DNA of 64,000 nt from assembly GCF_017744045.1 (NCBI RefSeq), contig NZ_JAGHRD010000007.1. One strand, 5' to 3'. The translations under genes were made by a program, and so were the position numbers. A model generated the notes under the pieces. That model was not told the origin of the DNA. It saw nothing but the letters and a program-made list of their open reading frames with translations, and made no database searches. Positions within the stretch are counted from its first letter, which is position 1. The number at the start of each line of letters is the position of its first letter. The stretch is from Pelagimonas sp017744045. Its GTDB lineage: Bacteria; Pseudomonadota; Alphaproteobacteria; Rhodobacterales; Rhodobacteraceae. This document shows, piece by piece, positions 8,338-16,923 of the stretch.

Positions 8338-9257
8338 GTTTTGATTTCAGCGATCTCGAAGCCTTTTTGGCTGTCAAGGAAACCGGGTCCTTTCACCTTG
8401 CGGCGGATCGGTTGAACCTGTCGCAATCTGCCATCACACGCCGGGTGCAAAAGCTTGAAACAGCACTGGATTCCGTCCTGTTTGAGCGCACGACCCGCGA
8501 TGTGAAACCAACCCTTGCGGCCAAACGGCTTCAGGCGCGGGCCGAGGCGATTTTGAGCGATGCGCGTGAAACGGCCATTGCCATGCGCGATGAAAGCGTC
8601 GCCTTTGCCCATCAGCGCAACGCTTTGGTGACGGTGGCAGTGATACCAACCGTGGTGGCGCAGGTGATCCCCGAAGCGGTGCGTACCTTTCGCGCCAACG
8701 GATATGCGGCGCGGTTTCGTTTCCTCGACTACACGGCCAACAAGGTCGCAGAGGCGGTGGCCAAGGGGGATGCGGATTTTGGCATTTGTTCCATTCCGGA
8801 GCTGGAGCCGAACACGCGATTTGATCCCTTGTTCGACGATCAAATTGTGCTGGCTTACCCTCAAGGGCATCCCATAGCCGCAAAGCCTGATCTGACCTGG
8901 TTGGACCTTGATCAGGTCGATCTGATCGTGCCTGCCCGCGGCACTGGAAACCGATTGTTGATCGACGAAGCCATGGCGCGCGCCAGATTGCCGTTGAACT
9001 GGAGCGTCGAATTTCGCCGCTCAACCACGGCGCTGGAGCTTGTTGCCGAGAATGTTGGTTTGGCGTTGTTGCCACGGTCTGCAGTACGGTCCTTGCGCGA
9101 TCCGCGCGTTGGTTTTGCGGCGGTCAGTGACCCGGCGGTCCTGCGCCCGATTGGGTTTCTGACCCGTCACGGACACAAAGCAACCGAGTCCGAAGCCGCC
9201 TTTATCGACATCATTCGGCGCATCACCATGAGTTGGAGCGATCCTGAACCCCGATAG
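8328..9257 (+). CDS. LysR-family regulator, probably TcuR-like
   Basis: The N-terminal 60 or so residues form the LysR winged helix-turn-helix (FLAVKETGSFHLAADRLNLS followed by the recognition helix QSAITRRVQKLE), and the rest is a periplasmic-binding-protein-like effector domain. It is transcribed away from tcuA with about 100 bases between starts, the usual arrangement for a LysR activator of the adjacent operon. Salmonella tcuABC is controlled by the LysR protein TcuR, so the same role is likely. Length 309 aa is standard. Confidence 0.85.
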   Translation: MRISFDFSDLEAFLAVKETGSFHLAADRLNLSQSAITRRVQKLETALDSVLFERTTRDVKPTLAAKRLQARAEAILSDARETAIAMRDESVAFAHQRNALVTVAVIPTVVAQVIPEAVRTFRANGYAARFRFLDYTANKVAEAVAKGDADFGICSIPELEPNTRFDPLFDDQIVLAYPQGHPIAAKPDLTWLDLDQVDLIVPARGTGNRLLIDEAMARARLPLNWSVEFRRSTTALELVAENVGLALLPRSAVRSLRDPRVGFAAVSDPAVLRPIGFLTRHGHKATESEAAFIDIIRRITMSWSDPEPR

Positions 9258-9332
9258 ACCGTAAGGCTTTGGTCGCATTTTCGCGCCTTATGCCTTAGCG
9301 TTAGCGTTAGGAAACGTTGCGAACATGCTACC

Positions 9333-10046
9333 ATGACCTCTGTTCTCTCTCTGTGCCGCCTGGGATGGGCGTCTTTTGCCTCGGTACTCTCGCTGAGCGC
9401 CGCCGTGCACGCGGCCTGCACGGATGATGCGATGATTGTCTTTGATGGCTCCGGGTCCATGGCGGAAATGGGATTCAACATGATTGATGAACCCCGCATT
9501 TTCGAGGCGCAGCGCGCCTTGCGGGATGTCATGCCGAAAATCGCCCCCAATCGCCGCATTGGTTTGATTGTCTACGGGCCGAAACTGGCCAGTGCGCCTC
9601 AGGCCTGCGCGGGGGTGGATTTGCGCTTTGGCCCGCGCCCAGATGCCGCACAACCGGTTGTCGACGCGATCAACGCGCTTGAGCCCGAGGGCAACACTGC
9701 CCTGACCGAAGCGGTGAGCATGGCCGCTGATGTCCTGGATTACCGCGACAAACCCGCAACCATCGTTTTGATCACAGATGGCAAGGAAACCTGCGGCGGC
9801 GCGCCCTGCGCCTTGGCGAACCACCTCTATGCCGAAGGGATTGAAACGACCGTCCATGTCATCGGGTACAAAGTGCGCGGTGAGCATTTCCACTGGCCGG
9901 GAGAGAGCGACGGTGACTATGCCCGAACAGACAGCACCGCTAAATGCCTGGCCACGCAAACTGGCGGCGAATATGTGAATGCTGAAACCGTTGATCAGTT
10001 GATAGAGGCGATGAATCGTATGCTGGGATGCAACTTGCTGTTTTAA
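9333..10046 (+). CDS. Exported von Willebrand factor type A domain protein
   Basis: An N-terminal signal peptide (about 27 residues, ending at the AHA-like site before ACTDD) is followed by one VWA domain. The metal-ion-dependent adhesion site is intact: DGSGS at residues 38-42, a GNTALTEA threonine loop and an ITDGKE aspartate. Two CGG/CA cysteine positions suggest a disulfide. VWA proteins in the periplasm often act as assembly or metal-handling factors; MxaC-type VWA proteins accompany some methanol dehydrogenases. It sits at the left end of the PQQ dehydrogenase locus, which makes a maturation role possible. No partner can be named from sequence alone. Confidence 0.78.
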   Translation: MTSVLSLCRLGWASFASVLSLSAAVHAACTDDAMIVFDGSGSMAEMGFNMIDEPRIFEAQRALRDVMPKIAPNRRIGLIVYGPKLASAPQACAGVDLRFGPRPDAAQPVVDAINALEPEGNTALTEAVSMAADVLDYRDKPATIVLITDGKETCGGAPCALANHLYAEGIETTVHVIGYKVRGEHFHWPGESDGDYARTDSTAKCLATQTGGEYVNAETVDQLIEAMNRMLGCNLLF

Positions 10047-10048
10047 AG

Positions 10049-10822
10049 TCAGGATGCCCCGGCACTTTGCCGCCGCCAAGCTGTGGCACGCCGTTCCATG
10101 GCTCCGATCAGTGCAAATTCGACGAGCAGCATAAAGGCGACAAAACTCAGCGCGTAGGCCAGCACATATCCGGTTTCAAACAGTTGAAAATACAGATGGA
10201 TCTGAAAGCCGATACCGTTGCTGCGCCCGAGGAATTCAACCACCAACACGATTTTCCAGATGATCGCCACGCCGTTGCGCATGGCGCCGGCCAGATAGGG
10301 CCAGAGCTGGGGCAGAACAACATGGCGTAACACGGCTCCGCGCCCCATGCCAAAAACGCGGGACATATCGCGCAGCTTGGGGTCGAGCGCCTGCACCCCC
10401 TCGCGCACGGAAACCGCCACCATCGCGGTTTTGTTCAGGGCAACGGCGGTGATCGCGGCCGTTTCATTCAACCCGATCCAGAGATAGCACAACACGATCA
10501 CGACCAATGCCGGGATGTTCAAGAGCACCACAAGCCAGGAGGAAAACCACCTGTTGAGGCGGGGCGACAGGCCCATGATCCCACCAATCGCACAGCCCAA
10601 CCCCATGGCCAGCGCAAAGGCAAAGACCACGCGGCGCAGGGTGGCCAGAAAGTGATGCGGCAGCTCTCCCGACAGGGTTTCAGCCTTGGCGATGCGCCAG
10701 ACCTCGCCCGGCGCAGGCAGAACCGAAGGATCATCGCCCATCCAGGCTGCTGCCGCCCACAAAACAATCAGGGCAATCAAAGAGATCACCACAGGTTTTG
10801 TATCTGTCACGGTCTTGGTCAT
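10049..10822 (-). CDS. ABC importer permease (SsuC/TauC type)
   Basis: A six-helix inner-membrane permease of the binding-protein-dependent transport family. The ATPase-contact loop is visible in the C-terminal half (GMGRGAVLRHVVLPQLWPYLAGAMR). ATG 10822 gives 257 aa, the usual SsuC size, and leaves the dyad at 10878 outside the gene; an upstream ATG at 10915 would add 31 residues. No ATPase or binding protein is adjacent. The matching SsuB- and SsuA-type genes are at 19912-21529 on the same strand, so the three probably form one importer despite the separation. Confidence 0.78.
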   Translation of the reverse strand: MTKTVTDTKPVVISLIALIVLWAAAAWMGDDPSVLPAPGEVWRIAKAETLSGELPHHFLATLRRVVFAFALAMGLGCAIGGIMGLSPRLNRWFSSWLVVLLNIPALVVIVLCYLWIGLNETAAITAVALNKTAMVAVSVREGVQALDPKLRDMSRVFGMGRGAVLRHVVLPQLWPYLAGAMRNGVAIIWKIVLVVEFLGRSNGIGFQIHLYFQLFETGYVLAYALSFVAFMLLVEFALIGAMERRATAWRRQSAGAS

Positions 10823-10877
10823 GGCAGGCACATTGCCATGACGGGGCACGCTTGCCAAAAGCAATCGCGCCACCTTA

Positions 10878-10887
10878 GACCTTGGTC
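10878..10887. promoter_or_regulatory. GACC-N2-GGTC dyad between divergent genes
   Basis: GACCTTGGTC is a dyad with half-sites GACC and GGTC. It lies 41 bases before the NosR-like gene and 56 bases before the permease start on the other strand. Related sequences occur at four more promoter regions of the same locus (15697, 21590, 22730, 22774), suggesting one regulator. Confidence 0.45.
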
Positions 10888-10927
10888 GAATAGGGCGCGC
10901 TGCCATGACCGGCATAGGCTCTGCGCC

Positions 10928-13009
10928 ATGTTGACGCTCTTACGTTTGCTTACCGTGCTGATCACGCTGATGGCCGTGCCTGCGCTGGCCGACCCGTTGC
11001 CACGCGACAAGATCGCGCCCTATATCGTACCCCCGATGAGCCTTGGCGAGCAGTTGAATGACAAGGGGGTCTGGCAATTGCTCAACTCTGGCGGGGCCGA
11101 AGCGGGCTATGTCTTTGAGACCGAGCCGATGGCCCCGCTGCCGGGGTTTTCCGGTGCTTCAATCAATATGCTTGTGGTGCTGGATCTGGATGGGCGGTTT
11201 TTGGATGTTCAACTGATCTCTCATAATGAGCCGATCTTCGTCTCGGGCCTGCCGGAAAAGCTGTTTTACGATTTTTTCAAGCAATATCGGGGCCATTCCA
11301 TATCTGACAGCCTCGTTGTCGGCACGCCTTATGGCGCGGGCAGCGAAGGCTCTGCGCTGGTTTATCTGGATGGTGTCACCAAAGGCACGGCCTCGGTCCG
11401 GATCGCGCATGAAAGCATTCTGGCGGCGGCCTTGCAGGTGGCGCGCGAAAAGATGAGCGGCATCGCCACTGGCCCGCCGGCCTTTCCCAAGATGGACTAT
11501 CGCGAAGATCTGACATGGGATGATCTGGTGGCGCAGGGCATCGTCACGCGCAAAACCGTCTCGAATGCCGAAGTTGATGCGCTTTTTGCCGATACGCTCT
11601 GGGCTGATGATGATCCCGAGGCCAAGGACGACCCGGAGGCACCTTATCTAGACCTGTGGGTCGTGGATATCGGCGCGCCCTCGGTCGCGCAGGCGGTTTT
11701 GGGCAAAAGCAGCCTGGAAGAGTTGCAGAATTTCATGCAGATCTCGGACACGGATGAACCTGTCCTTGTGATCGAAACGGCGCGGCATGGGTTGATCACC
11801 GAAGAGTTCGTTCGCAACACCGCCCCGGACCTGATCAGCGCGCGCCAAGGTGGGTTTCCCATCGCCTTTCGCGACAGCGACATCTATATCGAACTGCACC
11901 CCGATCTTCCCGACGCATTGCAGGATGGAGCCGCGTTGATCCTGCGCACGGATCGCCGGCTTGGCTTTGATCCGACGACGGAATGGGTGCTTGAAATCAG
12001 CGCCTTGCGCGAACACGGCTTCTTTCAGCCTGAGGTGGGAACCGCGGTCATAGATGTGCCGCATGTGACGCCGGATCGGTTTTACGCCCGTCCTGAAATC
12101 GCCAAACCCGCGCCGCCCTGGCTGGACGCACTGCGGGCGCGGCTGACGGATCTCATCATTTTGGCGGTGTTTTTGACCGGGCTTTTGGCGGCGCTGAGCT
12201 TTGGCATGAACCGGCTGGCGGGGCTGCCCGCGTTCACGCCTGTGCGCCTTTTCACATTGGGGTTTGTGACCGGGTTTATCGGCTGGTGGGGGCAGGGGCA
12301 GTTGTCGATTGCGACGCCGATTGCGGTCGCGCGCACAGCACTTGATGGCGGCAGCTTTGAATTCCTGCTTTATGATCCATTCTCGCTTTTGATCTGGGCG
12401 GTCACGATCCTTGGTTTTGTCATTTGGGGGCGCGCGCTGTTTTGCGGCTGGTTGTGCCCCTTTGGTGCGCTGCAGGAATTTGCCCACCATCTGGGCCGCC
12501 TGTTGCGCCTGCCGCAGATCGAGCCGAACCGGGTTTGGGATACCCGTTTGAAGGGGTTGAAATACGTGGTTCTGGCTGGGTTTGTTGGGCTTCTTTTTAC
12601 CAATCCCGCCGCGATTGATACGGCGATTGAGGTTGAGCCGTTCAAGACGGCAATCACCACCTTCTTTGTTCGCGAATGGTATTTCGTGGCCTATGCGATC
12701 GGCCTTTTGATCCTGTCCATGGTCCTGTTCAAGGGGTTTTGCCGCTACCTGTGCCCGTTGGGCGCTGTCATGGCGATTGGAGGTTTTCTACGTGGACGCA
12801 AGTGGATTGAACGCCGCCTTGAATGCGGCAGCCCCTGTCAATTGTGCAAGGTCAAATGCAACTACAAGGCCATCGCGCCAAGTGGGAAGGTTCAGTATTC
12901 TGAATGTTTTGGCTGTCTCGATTGCGTGACCATCCATGATGATGCCGCGCAATGTGTTCCTTTGATCCTGGCCGCCAAAGGGCGCAAGCTGGAGGTGCCC
13001 GCCGAATGA
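10928..13009 (+). CDS. NosR/NirI-like membrane flavo-iron-sulfur protein
   Basis: Predicted layout: signal peptide (1-22); periplasmic FMN-binding domain (about 60-170); a second periplasmic domain; five to six membrane helices from about residue 415; cytoplasmic ferredoxin region. Cysteine motifs CGWLCP and CRYLCP in the membrane part and CGSPCQLCKVKC plus CFGCLDC at the C-terminus match NosR/NapH-type proteins. The stretch VTKGTAS (150-156) aligns with the S-G-A-T flavinylation site of RnfG/NqrC/NosR, with Thr154 as candidate FMN attachment residue. It overlaps the gene for ApbE, the enzyme that makes this bond. A role moving electrons across the membrane in support of the PQQ system is inferred. 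693 aa; no nos genes are nearby. Confidence 0.82.
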   Translation: MLTLLRLLTVLITLMAVPALADPLPRDKIAPYIVPPMSLGEQLNDKGVWQLLNSGGAEAGYVFETEPMAPLPGFSGASINMLVVLDLDGRFLDVQLISHNEPIFVSGLPEKLFYDFFKQYRGHSISDSLVVGTPYGAGSEGSALVYLDGVTKGTASVRIAHESILAAALQVAREKMSGIATGPPAFPKMDYREDLTWDDLVAQGIVTRKTVSNAEVDALFADTLWADDDPEAKDDPEAPYLDLWVVDIGAPSVAQAVLGKSSLEELQNFMQISDTDEPVLVIETARHGLITEEFVRNTAPDLISARQGGFPIAFRDSDIYIELHPDLPDALQDGAALILRTDRRLGFDPTTEWVLEISALREHGFFQPEVGTAVIDVPHVTPDRFYARPEIAKPAPPWLDALRARLTDLIILAVFLTGLLAALSFGMNRLAGLPAFTPVRLFTLGFVTGFIGWWGQGQLSIATPIAVARTALDGGSFEFLLYDPFSLLIWAVTILGFVIWGRALFCGWLCPFGALQEFAHHLGRLLRLPQIEPNRVWDTRLKGLKYVVLAGFVGLLFTNPAAIDTAIEVEPFKTAITTFFVREWYFVAYAIGLLILSMVLFKGFCRYLCPLGAVMAIGGFLRGRKWIERRLECGSPCQLCKVKCNYKAIAPSGKVQYSECFGCLDCVTIHDDAAQCVPLILAAKGRKLEVPAE

Positions 13010-13890
13010 CACTGACCCGTCGTCGCCTGCTCTGTATTGCCGCCAGTTTTGCGGCGAACCCGGTTGCGGGACAAACCTCCCGTCACAGCTGGCAGGGCAG
13101 GGCCTTTGGGGCTGAGGTTTCGATCACCCTGCATGGCCCGCCTGCGCAAACCCAATCGGCCTTGGACGCGGCCAAGCGGTTGATTTCTGAAACCGAGGCG
13201 CGGTTTTCGCTGTTTGATTCCGGATCGGAACTGTCGCTCTTAAACGCAACGGGAGTCGTGCGCCCGTCCTCGGAGATGTATGCGCTGTTGCAGATTGCCG
13301 AGACAGCGCATCACTTGAGCGGAGGGCTGTTCGATCCAACAGTACAGCCGCTGTGGCAGGCATTGGCCTTAGGGGGAGATGTTGAAACCGCCCGCGCGGC
13401 GATTGGGTGGCATCGCGTTTTGCGAAACAAGGCGCAAATCAGGCTGGAGAAAGGGCAGGCCCTGACCCTGAACGGCATTGCGCAAGGCTACGCCACAGAT
13501 TGGATTGCAACGCTGTTGACCCGTCATGGCTTTGAAAACGCGTTGGTGAATATCGGAGAGCATCGCGGGTTGGGCGGGCCCTGGCGTCTGGAGGTATCGG
13601 ATCCGACCTATGGCCCCCTGGCCAGGCGCACTTTGACCAACAGCGCCATTGCGACCTCAAGCCCTCTGGCGACACCACTGGGAGAGGCGGGGCATATCCT
13701 GCACCACAATCGCCAGCCGCGTTGGTCGACAGTCTCGGTTGAGGCGGACAGCGCCGCCTTGGCGGATGCGCTGTCAACTGGTCTGGTCCTGGCCGACCTG
13801 GCCGAGATCCGGCAGGTCAGTCAGCACGAAAGTATCAAACGCATCACGCTGATCGACTTTGCTGGCAACCTCACCACCCTTCAGACCTAA
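13006..13890 (+). CDS. apbE: FAD:protein FMN transferase ApbE
   Basis: ApbE transfers FMN from FAD onto a Thr/Ser of an extracytoplasmic target protein. The start shows a Tat-like leader (RRRLLCIAASFAA), consistent with a periplasmic site. Family motifs are present: GGLFDPTV near 105, LNGIAQGYATDW around 155-166 and the NIGEHRGLGGPW loop. The ATG overlaps the NosR-like stop (ATGA), so the two are translationally coupled and the NosR-like protein is the obvious substrate. Length 294 aa is normal for the family. Confidence 0.87.
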   Translation: MTLTRRRLLCIAASFAANPVAGQTSRHSWQGRAFGAEVSITLHGPPAQTQSALDAAKRLISETEARFSLFDSGSELSLLNATGVVRPSSEMYALLQIAETAHHLSGGLFDPTVQPLWQALALGGDVETARAAIGWHRVLRNKAQIRLEKGQALTLNGIAQGYATDWIATLLTRHGFENALVNIGEHRGLGGPWRLEVSDPTYGPLARRTLTNSAIATSSPLATPLGEAGHILHHNRQPRWSTVSVEADSAALADALSTGLVLADLAEIRQVSQHESIKRITLIDFAGNLTTLQT

Positions 13891-13893
13891 CGC

Positions 13894-14793
13894 CTACCGT
13901 TCCGGAGCCTGATGGGTCAGCCCGTATTGCTTGTAGATGGCTTCGATGCGCCCGTCTTGCAGGGCGTAGTTGATTGCGTCATCCACCGCATAGGCCAAGG
14001 GGCGGTAACGGAAATTCACCGCCACACCCAAGGTCCATTCACCCACGGAAAACCCTGGCAAGGGCGGCTGGTGCACGTCTGAACTGTCAGACAGCCCATG
14101 TTCCAGCGCCCCTAGCGGGCCCATAACCGCCTTGATCTCGCCCGCATTCAAGGCCTCCATCGCCTCCTCAGTCGAGGTGAAGCGGCGGATATTGTTCAAC
14201 AATTGTCCGCGCGCCAAGCCAGATATGTAAAAGTCAGCAATGGAATCGTTTTCGACCCCAACCGTGTCGAACCGGAAATAAGCCGGGACGGGTTTGTCTT
14301 CGGGATAGCTGGCCTTGTCATAGGCGATGGCGATGCTTTCCCCGGCATATTGACCGGTAAACACCACCTGTTCGACCCGGCATTTAAAGGCGCTGTCATA
14401 GGGAATGCGCATCATCACATTGGCGATTCGTCCCCCGATCAAGGCACCTTTCCAGATGTTGAATCGCAGATCCGCATCCAGGTTTTCGCCTGCGGCCACA
14501 AAGTTGAACCGCGCATCGACCCCAAGATCTTCGGCGATAATCCGGGCGATTTCGATATCAACGCCACGCGGTTTACCGGCCTCTTCCCAGGAATATGGCG
14601 GGTAGTCTTCGTAAACCGCGAACAGCATGTGACCTTGCTCGATGATCTGGTCGAGCTCTTTGCCGACGATGTCACGCCCGACATTCTGCGGCTTGGGCTG
14701 AGGGACGTAATCGGCGCAGGGATCGGCGGCATAGGCGGGCAAGGCCAGACCAAGCGCCATGCATCCTGCGGCAAACACTGTGCGAAATCTCAT
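13894..14793 (-). CDS. Periplasmic family-3 solute-binding protein of a PQQ dehydrogenase system (XoxJ/PedG-like)
   Basis: Signal peptide (cleavage near AYA-ADP) followed by a two-lobed binding-protein domain, 299 aa. Such proteins (MxaJ, XoxJ, PedG) are found in almost every periplasmic PQQ alcohol dehydrogenase cluster; XoxJ is thought to help activate the dehydrogenase rather than to transport a nutrient. ATG 14793 is chosen because it follows a strong GAGGGAGAGAG ribosome site; upstream ATG 14862 lacks one. It lies 80 bases downstream of the PedF-like cytochrome gene on the same strand. Some ambiguity remains with ordinary amino-acid binding proteins. Confidence 0.72.
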   Translation of the reverse strand: MRFRTVFAAGCMALGLALPAYAADPCADYVPQPKPQNVGRDIVGKELDQIIEQGHMLFAVYEDYPPYSWEEAGKPRGVDIEIARIIAEDLGVDARFNFVAAGENLDADLRFNIWKGALIGGRIANVMMRIPYDSAFKCRVEQVVFTGQYAGESIAIAYDKASYPEDKPVPAYFRFDTVGVENDSIADFYISGLARGQLLNNIRRFTSTEEAMEALNAGEIKAVMGPLGALEHGLSDSSDVHQPPLPGFSVGEWTLGVAVNFRYRPLAYAVDDAINYALQDGRIEAIYKQYGLTHQAPER

Positions 14794-14873
14794 CAACTCT
14801 CTCCCTCGTTTGAAAGCAGCAAGGCGTGCCGATGGGAATCGACACGCCTCTGAAGTGTTCAAAACCCCGCCAA

Positions 14874-15572
14874 TTAGTGCGCGGCGGAAAGACCGATGGT
14901 CAAGACTTCCGAGGCAGACTTGAAGGCTTCGGCAGAGCCGTCAATGAGATTGGCAGCGCGATAGGCAACGCTGTCAGCCACCGGCGCGCCCGAGGCCGTC
15001 TCGATCTGGGCGGAGATCTCGGTCAGACGGGCTTTGAGCGCCTCGGTATCCGCGCCGCTGGCATCGGCGATATACCCTTCCATCTGGTCACGCATCGCCT
15101 TGAGCTCTTCGGCGAAATCATCCAGAGCGCCCTCGTCCGGGCGGGCCTCGATATAGGTGCGGATGGCCCAGGCGGCTTCTTGGCCCAGCAACTCACCAAA
15201 GGCGGGCATTTTGGTGATCCCGTTTTGGGTGTAACCCTCGCGGAAGCGTTCGACATACCACTCGTCGCCATATTCTTCAGCTTCGAGAAAGCGCAGATCA
15301 GGGGCGAGACCACCCGAGACAACCTCAAGCCCGTGACACCGTGCGCAGTTCTGGTTGTAGCCCGACGCCCCGATTTCAATGGCGCGCTGCCATGTTTCTT
15401 CGCCAACTTTTTCGGCGCGGTAAGGGTTTTCGGTCAACCAGTCACCTTCGATTTCTGGCAGGCCAGTTGTGTCCACCGCCTGCGGGGCCACGTCACCGTG
15501 GGCCAGCGCTTGTGAGGCGACCAAAGTCAATACGCCGGCAGTCAGGGCGCGGGTCAAATTTAGGTGTAGCAT
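14874..15572 (-). CDS. pedF: Cytochrome c-550 PedF-like, electron acceptor of PQQ alcohol dehydrogenase
   Basis: An exported mono-haem cytochrome, 232 aa. A signal peptide of about 24 residues ends at ALAHGD; the haem site is CARCH (76-80), and MPAF near 130 supplies the likely axial Met. The C-terminal 90 residues are helical and Glu/Ala-rich, as in PedF family proteins. PedF accepts electrons from quinoprotein ethanol dehydrogenases and passes them toward the oxidase. ATG 15572 follows GGGAGG. It is the first gene of a minus-strand pair with the XoxJ/PedG-like gene. Confidence 0.85.
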   Translation of the reverse strand: MLHLNLTRALTAGVLTLVASQALAHGDVAPQAVDTTGLPEIEGDWLTENPYRAEKVGEETWQRAIEIGASGYNQNCARCHGLEVVSGGLAPDLRFLEAEEYGDEWYVERFREGYTQNGITKMPAFGELLGQEAAWAIRTYIEARPDEGALDDFAEELKAMRDQMEGYIADASGADTEALKARLTEISAQIETASGAPVADSVAYRAANLIDGSAEAFKSASEVLTIGLSAAH

Positions 15573-15696
15573 GGCAAGTCCTCCCATACATGCATAGTGC
15601 AGTTGCCTTATCCCTAAGCAAGCAGGCCGCGTGGCGATATTGGACTTTGGTTGGGGGCAAAGATGGGTCTGAAACCCGTGTTTGGGGGTCTATTGC

Positions 15697-15706
15697 GACT
15701 ATGGTC
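15697..15706. promoter_or_regulatory. GACTATGGTC motif upstream of the PQQ-system binding protein gene
   Basis: The decamer lies 39 bases before ATG 15745. Its reverse complement, GACCATAGTC, occurs exactly at 22730-22739, upstream of another gene of the locus, and related GACC-containing dyads lie at 10878, 21590 and 22774. A shared operator is inferred. Confidence 0.45.
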
Positions 15707-15744
15707 CTATGGGGCATGGTTGTATCGCTGGCTAACCTTCCCTC

Positions 15745-16923
15745 ATGACCCGTTTACGACCAAAACTCCTGGCGATGCTCACCGCCTCAGCCCTGGCGCT
15801 ATCCAGCGCTGTCTTGGCTGATACCGCGCTGACCATTGGCTATTTGCAGATCGAACAAGAGCGCCCGCCGACCTTGTCGAACCTAGATCCCGTGCCCGAG
15901 GATAATGGGCTGGCCGGGGCGCAGACCGCGCTGGATGACAACCTGACAACCGGCAAGTTTCTTGGCCAAAGCTATGAGATGATCACCGAGGTTGTTTCGC
16001 TGGGTGATGATCCGGCTGCAGCGGCGCGTGGCCTGCTGGAAAAGACGCCGTTTCTGGTTTTGGATGCGGATTCCGCATCATTGCTGGACGTCGCAGATAT
16101 GCCCGAAGCGCAGGATGCGCTGATTTTCAACACTGCGGCTGGCGACTTGTCTTTGCGCAGCGAGTCCTGCCGCGTGAATCTTTTGCATACGGCGGCGTCA
16201 GATGCGATGCGCACCGATGCTTTGGCACAAGTATTGGTCAAGAAACGCTGGTCCGACCTGGTGATGATCACCGGTACCCATGCCGCTGATCTCAGCTATG
16301 CCGAGGCGATGCGCCGGTCTTTGACCAAGTTCGGGCTCAAACTGAGCGCAGAAAAGGAATGGGCGTTTGACGCCGATATGCGCCGCAACGCCGCGCAGGA
16401 AGTGCCGCTGTTTACGCAAGATTTTGGCGATTACGACGCCCTGATCATTGCAGATGAGGTGCATGATTTTGGTCGCTATGTTCTTTATAATACTTGGGAG
16501 GCGCGCCCTGTGATCGGCTCCGAAGGGCTGAGCGCCGTCAACTGGTCGCCGGTGATCGAACAATGGGGTGCCGCGCAGCTGCATTCGCGATTCGAAGAGG
16601 CGCATGGCCGCTCAATGACGGCGCAGGATTACGCGGCTTGGGCTGCGGTGCGCACTTTGGGCGAGGCGATGACCCGGACCAATGCCAGCGACCTGGCGAC
16701 CTTGCGCGACTATATCCTGTCGGAGAAATTCGAGTTGGCCGGGTTCAAGGGCCGCCCTCTGACCTATCGCGATTGGAATGGCCAGTTGCGCCAACCCATC
16801 GCCATCGCCCATCCCCGCGCGCTGGTGGCACAAGCCCCGCTTGAGGGGTTCCTGCATCAATTCAACGAGTTGGACAGCCTTGGGCTGGACCGCCCCGAAA
16901 GCAAATGTGAGGCCTTTAAATGA
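15745..16923 (+). CDS. ABC-type substrate-binding protein of the PQQ alcohol dehydrogenase system (LutA-like)
   Basis: An exported Leu/Ile/Val-type binding protein (signal peptide ending near VLA-DTA, mature domain about 365 aa). It belongs to the group of branched-chain-type binding proteins known only from PQQ alcohol dehydrogenase clusters, which includes the Lut-type lanthanide transport loci of Methylobacterium. It overlaps the beta-propeller gene by ATGA and is followed by an ABC-2 exporter-like pair, the same order as in ped/lut loci. Binding of a lanthanide-chelate is an inference from that comparison. The family call is good; the ligand is unknown. Confidence 0.75.
   Translation: MTRLRPKLLAMLTASALALSSAVLADTALTIGYLQIEQERPPTLSNLDPVPEDNGLAGAQTALDDNLTTGKFLGQSYEMITEVVSLGDDPAAAARGLLEKTPFLVLDADSASLLDVADMPEAQDALIFNTAAGDLSLRSESCRVNLLHTAASDAMRTDALAQVLVKKRWSDLVMITGTHAADLSYAEAMRRSLTKFGLKLSAEKEWAFDADMRRNAAQEVPLFTQDFGDYDALIIADEVHDFGRYVLYNTWEARPVIGSEGLSAVNWSPVIEQWGAAQLHSRFEEAHGRSMTAQDYAAWAAVRTLGEAMTRTNASDLATLRDYILSEKFELAGFKGRPLTYRDWNGQLRQPIAIAHPRALVAQAPLEGFLHQFNELDSLGLDRPESKCEAFK

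Noticed and set aside
10928..13009. NosR of nitrous oxide reduction
   Set aside because: No nosZ, nosD, nosF, nosY or nosL genes are near; the setting is PQQ alcohol oxidation.
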